From Cardiocondyla obscurior (Eukaryota > Arthropoda > Insecta > Hymenoptera > Formicidae), in contig NC_091887.1 of the NCBI RefSeq assembly GCF_019399895.1, positions 124,001 to 188,000 on the forward strand: 64,000 bases of DNA, in the 5' to 3' direction. A program made the translations under genes and the position numbers. Position 1 is the first letter of the stretch. Every line of letters begins with the position of its first letter. A model generated the notes under the pieces. That model was not told the DNA's origin, made no database searches, and saw nothing but the letters and a program-made list of their open reading frames with translations. This document shows, in pieces, positions 13,287-24,614 of this stretch.

Positions 13287-14229
13287 TATATAAAGAACGT
13301 AAGGTACAATTTTACAAAATTTAATGGCTGTGACTGAAGTCGCGATGACGACTTGAACAAAAACTTGGTTGATCTGAAAAGAAAGAGAATTATTTTCTAT
13401 AATAACTCTTATAGATTATTTGCGAAATATAATCTTTTATATTTTTTACTGATGTGTATCGTTAGTAAATTAAAATTACGTACTAATATTCTCAGAGAAC
13501 AAAGTTCAGTGGTCGCAACTGAGGGATGTTCTCGTATCATCGCAGCTTGGATAATATCAAATTTATTTGATTTTGTATCGCACGTTCGAGATAAAAAATA
13601 CATAGATGCGTATCTATATTTACAATCTTATGGCGGCACAGAAAACGTATTGTACGTGATTGTGCCATAACGTCATGTTTAAAGGATCGAAAAAAATCCA
13701 GACCCATTCTCACTCTTTGATCTCGCGACGACGCACATCTCGCGTCGACATTTCGAGGAAATGCAACGAGTAATACGTTATCATTACGATATATAATTTA
13801 CAGTAGTTGCTTTCTTCGTAGAATTCACAGCCAAGTAGAGCCTCCGACGACTCGCTAGCTTTCACGACAGCCGCGTATGGCTGAATTCGGTACGTGACTC
13901 TGTCTTCTAAACCTAGTAAAACTTGGTGGTAAATTCGTATGTACATAACGCGTATATCGTAAGAAATGTATGGAGTTGAAACAAGTTGAATTAAGGATAA
14001 GATTATTCGTCGCAGGAAAACCTTATCCGATCTGCATCCGGATGCTTGAGCGTTCTGTAAATTGACGTACAATGTCGAATCGAACGGTATTCTCCGTTAT
14101 GCTGTATATGGCACAACTCCGATTATTGAGTGAGTCACGATGTATCAAAACTAGCGCAGCCAGCCGGCTCTGGTAATTAATCTATTACTTAAAAGGGGAA
14201 TCTTTATCCGAGGATTAGAACGAGTCGAA
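12297..14229. other. Convergent 3' region between DCP1 and BAMBI-like gene
   Basis: About 1.9 kb of AT-rich sequence between two stop codons that face each other. It should hold the 3' trailers of DCP1 (plus) and the BAMBI-like gene (minus). Candidate minus-strand AATAAA hexamers are at 12965-12970 and 13562-13567. A TA microsatellite occupies about 13256-13283. The open frames at 13353-13670 and 13710-14072 show no recognisable domain, and I do not call them genes. Confidence 0.6.
12868..12873 (+). other. Candidate DCP1 polyadenylation signal
   Basis: AATAAA on the plus strand 572 nt after the DCP1 stop. It is the clearest canonical signal between this stop and the convergent neighbour. Cleavage position is inferred only. 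Confidence 0.45.
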
Positions 14230-15597
14230 TTAAACCAGAGGCACTTTCGGTGGTCCCAGTAAGGGCGGCCCGTTGTCGGATGTTCGATGCGACGCGAATT
14301 TATTTCCACTTTGCGCTGGCATAGGCTGAAGCCATCTGACAGCCAAGCTGGCGATCATCAGCAAAACGATGAATCCACAGATAGCGACGATAATCGTCGC
14401 CGTCGGAAACCAGCCATCAGTCGCCTGACTTCCGCCGCGACTATTCGGATGCAGTTGCGGGGCCAAATACGCCCGGTGATCGCCGAGCAATACTATAATA
14501 ACATCGTAAAGAAATCACAAGTTAAAAACAACAAGTTTATCGAAAGTTATTGCAGAGATGGCGAAAGGAAAGAGAGAGCACTCGTCGTCGCACCTCGTAG
14601 AGTCTTGTTGAGTCTGTTTCTCATCGCGGGACTGTCCACGTGATTACAGAGATCCTGATCGCAGCAAAGAAATCCTGCGGGACACTGGCGACTTTTGAAA
14701 CTTTCGCCGAGACAGCCGCTGTGAGCGGTGTGTTCCGCTCTCGAAAGCGGCGCGTTTGCGTTCGATGGTAATTTCGTGAAGCAGCCTCTGCCGCGACACA
14801 TGTATCCCTGAGGCACGCATTCCGGCTGATTGCAGTAGCATCTTACTTCTCCCACGTTAGAAGAATCTGTAATCAAAATGTAGATGCAATTGTGAATCTC
14901 GATGGTAGAGATTACCCAATGGGAAAACCTTTATTACCACCGTAGGACGCAAGCTTTCTTAATGTTGACCAGAGATGACGCCAGCGACCCCTCCCCCCTA
15001 CAGCTTGTGCCCTCAACTCGCTCAATCTACACTCTCGAGATACTTTTCCACCGTTTTCGGAGTCTCGACGCCTAATAAATCCCGGGATTGACGGATTCTC
15101 TATTTTATTTGCTTTCAATTTCTCCATCACCTATACAAACGCATAATCGAAACGAAATACATCCGGGAGTTCTTTGCCAAAAGTTATTGAATATAGAAAA
15201 CAGCTTATTTCAAGTATAAATATCGAACGAGTCGAGAGGTTTAACCGTTGGACAGAAATAAAAAATCGCGAGTGAAACAGTGAAGCTGTGTTCAGCGCGG
15301 CAAGGCCTTTCTAAACCCAACGCGGCTGTGAGTTTAACGAGGACCTCTACGAAATAAATGAAGAAGAAACGGTGGAAGAGAGAGGATCGGAGACACGAGG
15401 AACGTTTATTGCGATATTGCGAGGCCATCTCTATCCGTGAGTACGCTCGACTTGGTTTACCCCAACCCCCGGCTTAATATCTTGCCTGGTCCCCCTCGCG
15501 ACCTCGTCTTTCTCCACCGGTTTCTTGCTAATAAGCCCGCAGCGATGCTTGCCTCCTCTCTCTCGCTTGCTGGCAGCGAGCCTTGCGAGTTGCCGAC

Positions 15598-15638
<41 letters not shown>

Positions 15639-18600
15639 TCTCTCTCCGCTCGCGACCTGTCGGGGTCCAGCTCATCGGGAACTAAAAAACGCTAAAACAG
15701 CCGAGTCACAAAAGAAAGATTAAAGTGGAGAGGATATATGGGGAGAGAGAGAGAGAGAGAGAGAGGCACGCAGCGCTGCGCGCACATGTATGTACCTCCC
15801 CCGAGTCTTTTTCTCTCTTCTTTTCTCTTTCGTTTGTCGATGCATTCTGCGTCAAATACCACACGCGAGAAAAATTAGGAAATTACAGACGGCTGTAAAA
15901 GTTGCCTCCATTTCACATTGAAATCAGGTCAAAGACTTTCCTACAGTTCCCTTCATTCAGTTTTATCAAAATAAAATATCCCTCTTTTCAACTTTTTAGA
16001 TTTTTGAGAACAGATAACCAAAGACCCTGCGAAAATTTAATTACCCTCAATAAATCATTTCGGCGTGATACTTTTCGCGAGCACATATGTACTTTGAGCC
16101 GTGAATCTGCGAATATCCGAAGCGTATTTTAAAGTCGTAAAGCCAGTTGAGCCGAAATAAAGAACGGTAGCCTTCCGAAAGAAAAGTCCAAGAAGGAGGA
16201 TGGGTCTTGTGCGCGTGCATGCGGCGTTTAAAATAAAAAGGAAAAGGGAAGGAAAGCAGCGGGAGGTCGAAGGACCCGACCAAAGAGAGATACGGCCGAC
16301 AAGCCCCGAGGCCGGGAAGAGCCATCCGAAAACAAACACCCTGCATCGCGGAGTCGTTCGTTATGCGTCTACGGTATATTAATTATTCTACGGTCCGATC
16401 CGGTCCGACCCGGCCTCGACGAGTTTCCCCTCTCCCCTTTCCTCTCTCTCTTCGCGGCTGCATTTCTTTTCCCGTTCCCTCGATATTGGACCCCACCGGC
16501 GACTCCCCTCGACACGTAACTCTGATCAACGAATATCGAACGTTTCATCAGTATCTCAACGTGTCATTATCTGACTGATTTTTTACTCGGCAACCGAAGC
16601 GATCCCCACGTACATTTTTGCCTTAACCGTTTTATTTTGCAAGAAATCAGTTTCAGAAAAAAAAGACAAAATTTACAAACGAAACTTATTTATGTCAGGG
16701 GGTACTTTGACAATTTTCCTTTGTCTCTAGCGATTATCTATTGCTGTAAGATAACGAGATAAAACATTTTTCGTGACTCATAGTATATCGATAAGTGTTT
16801 GATAATATTATCGTATATAAAGCCGTCGAAAAAGATGAGTTAGAAAGAAAGAAAGAGGAAGAGAGAGAGAGAGAGAAACAGAGGACATATTTCGAATGAA
16901 ACTTGTAACACTGGAAAGCGCAGCCTCGAGGCCTCCGAGTCGCTCGCCCGAGGATAGAAAGCGCAAGAGGCTTGTGACAGAAACTCAATTTGAACGAGTA
17001 CCGTTTGCATGTATGTATGTATGTATGTACAATTAGAAGAGCGTCGACCCGACATACGCAAATTATATGCGTATGCGTATGCACAGAAGTCGCATTACAT
17101 CGGTATTCGCCGCGCAATGATAAAGTTAGCCAGTCTTTTCGAATATATCTTCGTGGCTCGCGAGAAGAATGTTGCGTAACATCGCTCAAGTGCATTGCGA
17201 ACTCTATATTGAGTGAAATGCATTAGCAAACGCGCTTTCTTAATTAGCGCTACCGAGCACGATCCGCGCCGCGCGTAAAGTAATAATTAGCGTGAGAGTG
17301 AAAACAAGTCGCGTCTCTGTTTCGCGTGTACAACGTAAGAATTGCAAACGTTCATACATACGTCTGTATAACTTCGGAATACTTGATCGCGATTAAAAGG
17401 TCGCGCTAGCAAGCCTTGACGTATTCGCGCGTTCGATCACTTATTTTATTCCATTTAAATTAATCTCTATTATGATTTATATTAAAAAATGATTATGTTA
17501 CTAATTATATAATAATACTTTCTCGTTAGCGAATATTATTATATTACACGAGCCTTTATGTACGCAAAAGAATGCGGTAGATGTTATACACGGCAGTCAA
17601 CAGAAATATTATAAAAAAAAAAAAAAAAGAAAGCGATTAAGATTACACATAAATCACAAGTCGAAAAATCATCCGAGAATCGAGAGGAAACGTTGGCGAT
17701 TCCGTCTCCACGACGAAGCGGCAGCGACGAGACAACACCTGTTCGCACTTACGAGCGGAAGGGGACTTTGCAAACTCGCGGGAAAGGAGTTATGCGAAAA
17801 GGAACAAGAGGGTCGACTCATCACCATGGAAAGACGAAAGGAGTGGTCGAAAGACCGCTGTTGATGAAGAGACCGAAGAGGACCGGTCCGTTGGCGAAGA
17901 AGCTCACCCAGCGAGAAACTCGTGAGAAACTCGGCTTTCGAGTGACGCGCTTCGTATCTCGACGATACTCAATTTGCAATAGTTTCGTCGAGCTTTGAAA
18001 AAAAAATTCGAGGACGAATATTTCTCGAAGCAATTATTTTTTTAGAGGGAGCGAGGGGGAAAGAGAAATTTCGAGCAACGAGGTAGAGCGTCGAGACTTT
18101 TGGCTTCGGCTCAAACTCGGCGTCGGAATAAAACCTAAAAACGACGAAACGTTACCTGAAGCACCGGCTAAATTATCGTGGTAGGCTGTGGAAAACTAAG
18201 CCGGAACTGAAGACAAGGTTCTGGGCATAATCCCGCGCGAGATGTCGAAGAATGCTTTTTTGTCGTCCTCACAGGACGCGCATAAACAAATGCTACGGAA
18301 GGATCATCCCTACGCAGAATAATCGCTAGTGTCTGAAAGAGAAACGGGTCGCAACTCGAGCGTTTTCGCAATGGGATGAACGAACCTTCCTTTGGGCGAG
18401 GGACGAGGAGCGTGGGACGATCCACCTGATCCCCGCGTGCTTTCGGCTAAATTTCGTTTTACAAAGGTACGGTATCGAAGGTGGTATTTGCTTTGGCTGG
18501 GACCCGGCTCTATTCGACCATTACGAGCGTTTCGGGAAGCGGGGCGAACGCCGCCGGATGGTTACGGCGGGGTGGCAATTAGCAAGAACAATGGACTGCC

Positions 18601-21600
18601 GGGGTCCTTGTTCTGGGAAGTAGGCGGAGGGGCCTTCACTTCGGGGGCCCTGCCATTCCACTTCCATGGACAAGGGGCACAGGCCAGGTACGCGTATCTA
18701 AGGCATTCCGGCATCCCGAATATAGGGCCGAACCGAATATATACGGCCGGCACGGCATAAGTATATACACGATCCCGGCGTTTCGCCGCTAGAAGACGGA
18801 CTCTTGATGTTCCCGGGGCTCGGCAACCCGGTGATTAGCCCTACTTAACTTGGATACGCGGACGCGACGCGAGCGGACCCCGTCGGCAAGTAAAAGGCAT
18901 CCTCGTCGAGTCAATTATATGCAATTGCCAAATTGCTCGAAATTACAAGCGTTGCTTCGCGAGGAACGCGGAGCCCTTTATGATAATTTTCGTGCATTTT
19001 TTCTTTTTTTTTTTTTTTTTTTTTTTTTTGCGGAGGCAACCCGCGCGTATCTTTGATTATCGCTCGCCGAAAGCGCCCGTGATTAACTCGAGATTCTAGC
19101 TAATTAAACTCGAAAACGAAGGGTGACCGCCAAATCGTTTAAACTTGCCTCCTTCTCCTCTATTTTACGTGTACGCGGACACCGATCGAAAAAAATTGTC
19201 CAAGTTTCCTTGCCCCGGCCCCGGCTCTTCTCGATTTTCTCGACGGCAGGTAGATTTGCTAATCGGTAAACCTAGGGGTATCCCGAGCTTCGGCGGCGCA
19301 CGCGAACGACTTGGGAAACGGTATCGCGTTTCTCATTCAGCCACGCTTCATCGAGCGCTGTCAATGAAACCGGAGGCCTTCTACATAACGCACCGTTTAT
19401 TATTTTATACCCCGCGGACGTGTGCGCGGAGCGCGCGATATGATTTTTTCGCACTTTTTAAATTATGTTTTTTGGAAAAAAAAAAAGAAAAATAGGGGAA
19501 AGCAGTTGAACGGGAATAAATTGCAGTTTTAACTCGTGCGCGTTGCAACCGTTGACATTGATTCCTAGAATATATCGCATTGATGTATCGCGCGTTTATT
19601 TATAGAGACATATTGTGACTGCATCGATACGAGGTATTTGTACAAGGGAGCGTAAAGACGGAGTCTCCGTCCCGTTGCGTCAAGTATCGCCGCGCGCGCA
19701 ATACGGGCGGTGCCGGTCTCTCATCAAAATTTTCTTTCGCGCGAAATAATTAATTAACTAATTGTTTACAGCAATTAACTCGTCGGCTGGTAATCTAGGA
19801 CGTAGTCGGCGGGATTCTCGCCTTTATCTCGCGAGCACTTTCGCTCGCCTCGAACGGCGCAAACACGTCATCGATCTGCAAAAAGTGCCGCGAAGGGGGA
19901 AGCTCGGAATCGCGTTAATTGATCCAGAACGGTCGCGCCGTTATTGGCTAGCTATCGCTGCTCTCGCCGCTACGTGATTCCGATGCGAGGCGTGAGTCAA
20001 CGTATGTAACGCGTACATATGTACGCGTATATAGAAGCGAAAGAGAGAGAGAGAGAGAGATATTTTGCCCAGCGAGTGATTGCAAATGCGCCGCGAAAAT
20101 GCAAATAAATGTACGAAAGCGCGCAAACACGTTCGAGTTGGCCCGTTACTTAAAAGTAACGAGAAGGAATCGGTTTATTTGCGTTTCCCGATCGAAAGCA
20201 CGAGATCGTTACGATTGAGGAACTATCGGAGCTTAAGCGAACGTCGTTCTCGTCAATTTAGACGGCAACGAGCCTAACGACGGCCGTGGTAAGTTCGTTG
20301 ATCGCCGGGGCGGTCGTCGCGTCGAACGGCGGATTGCGACAGTCCCCGTTCATTTGGATTCGACGCATCTCGATTCTCGAGCTTGCACATGCCACGCGGG
20401 CGATGCGCCGCATACGAAGTAGCGAGGCGCTCGCTATTAGCATACGCCACGCTATTTTGAATGCCGCGGATACGGCGCGCGGGGATTGACATCCGATCGT
20501 AGGAAAAGGATTTTTCCGCGAGCCTTATCGCGGAATGCGCTTTGGGCGCCGAGCGGGAAAAATGAAGGGCGAACCGGCGCCAGGCGGCCCAGACGCGGCT
20601 ATTTACCCTGCGGGAAATGTTATCGAGACGATTGTCGTCGGAGACGCGACAGTTTTTCCTCCGCTATTTCGTCGGAATGTCCGACGGATAACGGCGAGAC
20701 CATCGCCACGGACGCTCGCGGCATTCGAGGCTCAATAAAGTGGCATACGTGTTCTAAGGAGCGGGACTATATTTATAGCGAGATCGCGTACGCGTGATCG
20801 TTTATGCGATCGCATACGTGATTGCATGCGGCGCCGCGGAAAGCTGCGCGCGTAATTTTTACATAACAAAAGGCGGGAAGCATCGTCGCGAATGTTAAAT
20901 TGGACAAATTACGTATGCATTATTATGTAAATCCATCTGGCTGATAAAGAAGCTCGATGCTGTACTACCTACTTTCAGGCGGCTGTCGAGCGAGCCTTTC
21001 GGCGAAGGAATTTTAGTTGCGGCGATTGAAAATTTTTATCGCGCGACGCGCGGCGTGGAATCTGCCGCATTTCAACGAGGGAAGAAAACCCACGCTGTTT
21101 CGTGACTCGCGTCGAAGATTCACGAATTAATTGTTCGAAGAGGAAACGATTTCCTCGCGTCCTCGAATGAATTCCGTAAAGTTGGGCAGACCCGTTCGTT
21201 GGCGATTCGAGGCCAGCGGCGATCGGCTCGCGGGACCCCGCTTGTACACGGCAAGTATTTATGCGCGGGACGTATGTGTGCATATAGCCAAAGAGGTACA
21301 AACTCGTCACGCACGCGTGCACATCCGCGTGGCCGACAGGCGCCACCGAGGCTGTGTCCGCGCGCGTGTGTGCGTGCGTGCGCCAGCTGTACGCGGTAGT
21401 CGGCCACGCCGCGGTACTTAGGAGGAGCGTGTGTGCGGGCGCGGGCATGTGCGAGTGATAAACCGGCCGTGTGCGTGCATACGCGCCGCTCTCCTCGCCG
21501 GCGTCGATGAGCTCGCATTTTTCGTCGTGTCGCGCCACTCACCACTCGAGAGACAACGGTAGCTCGGCTTGACTCGACTCGACACGGCGCGCCGGCGACG

Positions 21601-23514
21601 AATGCAAATCGAAGCCAATGCAAGATTATATGAACAACGATATCGCCGATAAATTCACTTTAAACTTTTTTTTTTTTTTTTTTTTTAATACTATCTCTCG
21701 ATGATATTAGCGATAGAAAACAATGCTTTACTTGAATCGTAACTCCAAGGCTCGCGAAGATATAAGTATGTATAAAGAAGTAATCAACGGACAGTCGTTT
21801 AGAGATTTCTATTTCGAAAAGAAGCTAATTTTATTGTCTGTCAACTGGGTTTGATTTCCATCCGTTTTGTAGAATTATCCGAGAAAGAAATAAGGGGGAA
21901 AAAAAAAAAAAAAAACGAGACGCGGACGTGATGCAACAATGTGCGCTACGCGTGCAACAAGCGTGTCGGTATTTATCATGCATATAGGTATATAACGCGC
22001 CACGCACGGCGGTATCCGCGCGCCTAGCTGGCGCCCGCCGTACATTTTATATCTATCGTCCTTTTATTTCTGTTATCGCGTGCGAAAATGACGAAAGATT
22101 CCAAATTTCTGGCTCGCCCGGTATTCGTTTTCTATCTCCGCAGATGTGCGCGTGCCCGCACGCGAGAAACAAAGCCGCGGCTTGTAGAGAAAACGACGCG
22201 ACGCCAAGAGTCCACGCTTGAATAAATTTTCAATTAATTTAATGAGAATTTTTCTATTTAATTAAAAAAAAAGCTCTCCTTTTTGGATTATTGTATTAAA
22301 TTTAACTTTCGATTAAATTAATTGGAGCTCGGTCGAAGCAGGCCCGAGTCACGAGCCGTCATAGATATCGTCTAAAGATACGTCTACCGCATACGTAATT
22401 TGTCCGGGAATTGCTAGCTGGAGATTATTTGTATATCCAAGTTGATACACATAAATTAATATCGTATTTTGCGGTAAGCTGACTTAACCGGAGAAAGAAA
22501 GAAAGAAAGCACGGCACGGCACGGCACGGCACGGCACGGCGATGAGAGCGGGCCGCCTTTCTTGGCGCCCGGCGGATGTAAATCTATCGATCGATCATGA
22601 ATCATTCTTGTGTCGCGCTTTGCGTCGCGTCGAGCGTCGCCCCGCTCGTTCGCGCTCGATTCGAGTAAACGATTTTATTGCCCGCGCTCCCGAGCGTTCC
22701 ACGAACGGCGACCGACCCCCTTTCAAGATAGCTTACACCATCGCGTAATAGCCTCTGTTTGTTTGCAACCAACGTGTTTCGACAAAATTCTTCGGCGCCG
22801 GATATTTTTAGCGGACCACCCTTCTCGACGTGAATCGACTCTGAATCGAACGTTGCTTTTCGGAAAACTTTTCGCCCGCTTCGCGTTCTACTCCGAATCT
22901 GAATAAACGCACAGCTCCGACCGATTAATTGGTTTCTCTAATCGGCAGCGCGAGCGAAATATTGTTTCCTTATTTTAAAACAAGTCTATTGAAAACGCGC
23001 GAGTTTGCCGTTCAATCTCGCGAAACCATGGGTTTTCTTTTAATTAATATTTAATCTCGCGGGTATATAATCGAGTCGACCACAGGTTCTTTCTCGTTGA
23101 ATTCATGAGAATTGATAAGCAAGCATCCCGAACACGTGTACGCGCCACGCGTCGCGCTTTGTGCAATCGCTCGCGTGCAAGTTATTACTTTTTACCCCAA
23201 AAGACTTTCTTCAAGATAGAACTCGAAACAAAGAACTCTCTTCTTCTTCTTCTTCTTCTTCGAGAGAGAGAGAGAAGCGAAAAATAATTCGACCCGAGTC
23301 TCGAGTGGGACGCAGAGTAAAGCAGAAAACGTAACGCTCGCTCGAGCTTAAAGATATAATAAACGCCGCTACCTTTGTCGACGGGATGTGTCTCGTGGTC
23401 GGCGAGCGCCTCGTAGTCTTCCGGGTCGAGATTGGTGGGTGCCCCTCTGGCGACGGCGACGACGAGGCCCGTCGTCGCTATCGCGAGCATCGTCAACACG
23501 TCGCGCGGTAACAT
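14230..23514 (-). CDS. BAMBI-like TGF-beta/BMP pseudoreceptor, copy A
   Basis: Three coding exons on the minus strand: 23373-23514, 14594-14866 and 14230-14492, joined through an 8.5 kb and a 101-bp intron; 225 residues (human BAMBI is about 260). Exon 1 encodes a signal peptide starting MLPRDVLTMLAIATTG and ending near residue 24. Exon 2 encodes the cysteine-rich receptor ectodomain: RCYCN at 56-60, GYMC at 68-71, SGC at 97-99 and CCDQDLCN at 115-122, the three-finger spacing of type I TGF-beta receptors. Exon 3 gives one membrane segment (about 169-190) and a tail of about 35 residues ending in PPKVPLV. There is no GS box or kinase, so it should act as a decoy that dampens BMP/activin signalling, as BAMBI does. 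Both junctions are phase 1 and the sum is in frame. The start at 23514 gives a proper signal peptide; upstream in-frame codons are not ATG. Confidence 0.83.
15601..15647. repeat. (TC)n microsatellite
   Basis: CT dinucleotides over about 47 nt with one C interruption, in the long BAMBI-like intron. Confidence 0.9.
22510..22541. repeat. (CACGG)n pentanucleotide array
   Basis: Six uninterrupted ACGGC/CACGG units. A related CGGCA-type array recurs at 54084-54128. Confidence 0.9.
23238..23261. repeat. (CTT)n trinucleotide array
   Basis: About eight TTC units, immediately followed by a short GA run, in the intron next to the signal-peptide exon of the BAMBI-like copy A. Confidence 0.85.
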
Positions 23515-24583
23515 CCCGTACGCGAGCGGCTCAGCTTGAAATCGATGCAACTTCGGGATGATCGCCGTCCTCGTGGGGAGTCTTGATCTGGCGCCGATCG
23601 ACTTTCAGAGAACGAGGCATGTGTCGTCCTCGCGGGGTTTAACGCGCCAGGATCATCGTCGCGATCGGCCCGAGCATTACGCGAGACGACTGGCGAAGCG
23701 CGCGCGAGAAGCCCTGGAACGGAGCGTTCGACACGTTACTCCAACGATATCCGGCGGCTGACTGACTCGACTCGCCTCGCCTGGCGCCAGCCGCCGGCCG
23801 CCAGCCGTCGGCCACCTCGGAGGGCTCGGAGCGGAGGAGCGCACCCCGCGCGGGCCACCCGACCACGACCGCTTCCTCGGAATGGTTTTTAAAGGAGAGC
23901 GAAGCTCTCCTTATCTGCTTACCACCGACCGCGCGCCGCGCTCATTACCGCGCCGTACCCCACGCCGGTCGCCCAGCTAATTATTCCTCGACTCTGCGAT
24001 CTCGTTGATCCTCGTTTGCGCCCCACATTCCAAGATTCTCCCGACCCTCCAATTTTTCGCAACGTCGAGCGTGTAAATTTTTCTTTTTCCTTTCTTTGAG
24101 TATGAAATAATCCGAGCTCTCTAGCTCGCGTTAAAAGAAAACGTGGCGTCGGATCCTCGCGTTTTGCGTAGGTAACGAAAAATGGTATGCGTGCGATTTG
24201 TCAGCGGAAAGTCGGTGAGAAAGAGGACGGCGGCCGCCCGACGCCAAAGTGGGGCGACGCGTCTTTGCCCGCTTTTTCCCCGTCAGATCGTCAGACGAGC
24301 TTTCTTTTGCCGTTACGTCCCTCGTAACCCGATTATTAATCCACGCTACGATACGAACATTGCGCTTTGCAACTTTTATTTAACTTTTAATGTTTTTCAT
24401 ACACCCCTCGCTCAATCACGTACAGTAATCCCGCTAATTCGCATTCGAAATCTGTCTAATTGCGCGCGTGATGCATTCAGAAACTAGGCGCAATCGTGTC
24501 AAACCTATAAAAGATCCACTGTGTTACGGCGACGTCTCTTTCCTCGTCAATGCTTTTATTTATATCTCGAATAAAAATTGCTT

Positions 24584-24612
<29 letters not shown>
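23515..24612. promoter_or_regulatory. Promoter side of BAMBI-like copy A and trailer of copy B
   Basis: About 1.1 kb between the two tandem minus-strand genes. The part nearest 23515-23960 is GC-rich and should contain the 5' leader and promoter of copy A. The part nearest 24612 is AT-rich and should hold the trailer of copy B. No TATA box was identified. A TA microsatellite lies at about 24590-24607. Confidence 0.5.

Positions 24613-24614
<2 letters not shown>

Larger units (their letters stand above)
14867..23372 (-). other. Long first intron of BAMBI-like copy A
   Basis: The 8.5 kb intron shows no recognisable coding exon on either strand. It holds GA/TC microsatellites (15601-15647 and 15742-15765), an ATGT repeat (about 17009-17029), poly-A/T runs (19005-19029, 21668-21686 and 21900-21915), a CACGG pentamer array (22510-22541) and GC-rich patches at about 17.7-21.6 kb. 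Long open frames such as 20975-21623 are GC-driven shadows in Arg/His-rich sequence. Independent genes or enhancers nested here cannot be excluded. Confidence 0.55.

Noticed and set aside
13710..14072. 120-residue minus-strand frame downstream of BAMBI-like copy A
   Set aside because: Lies in its probable 3' trailer, no ATG context or domain, and the upstream stop of the receptor is clear.
20975..21623. Long overlapping minus-strand frames of 187 and 167 residues
   Set aside because: GC-rich, Arg/His/Ala-rich composition in two frames at once, no domain, within the BAMBI-like intron; typical GC shadow.
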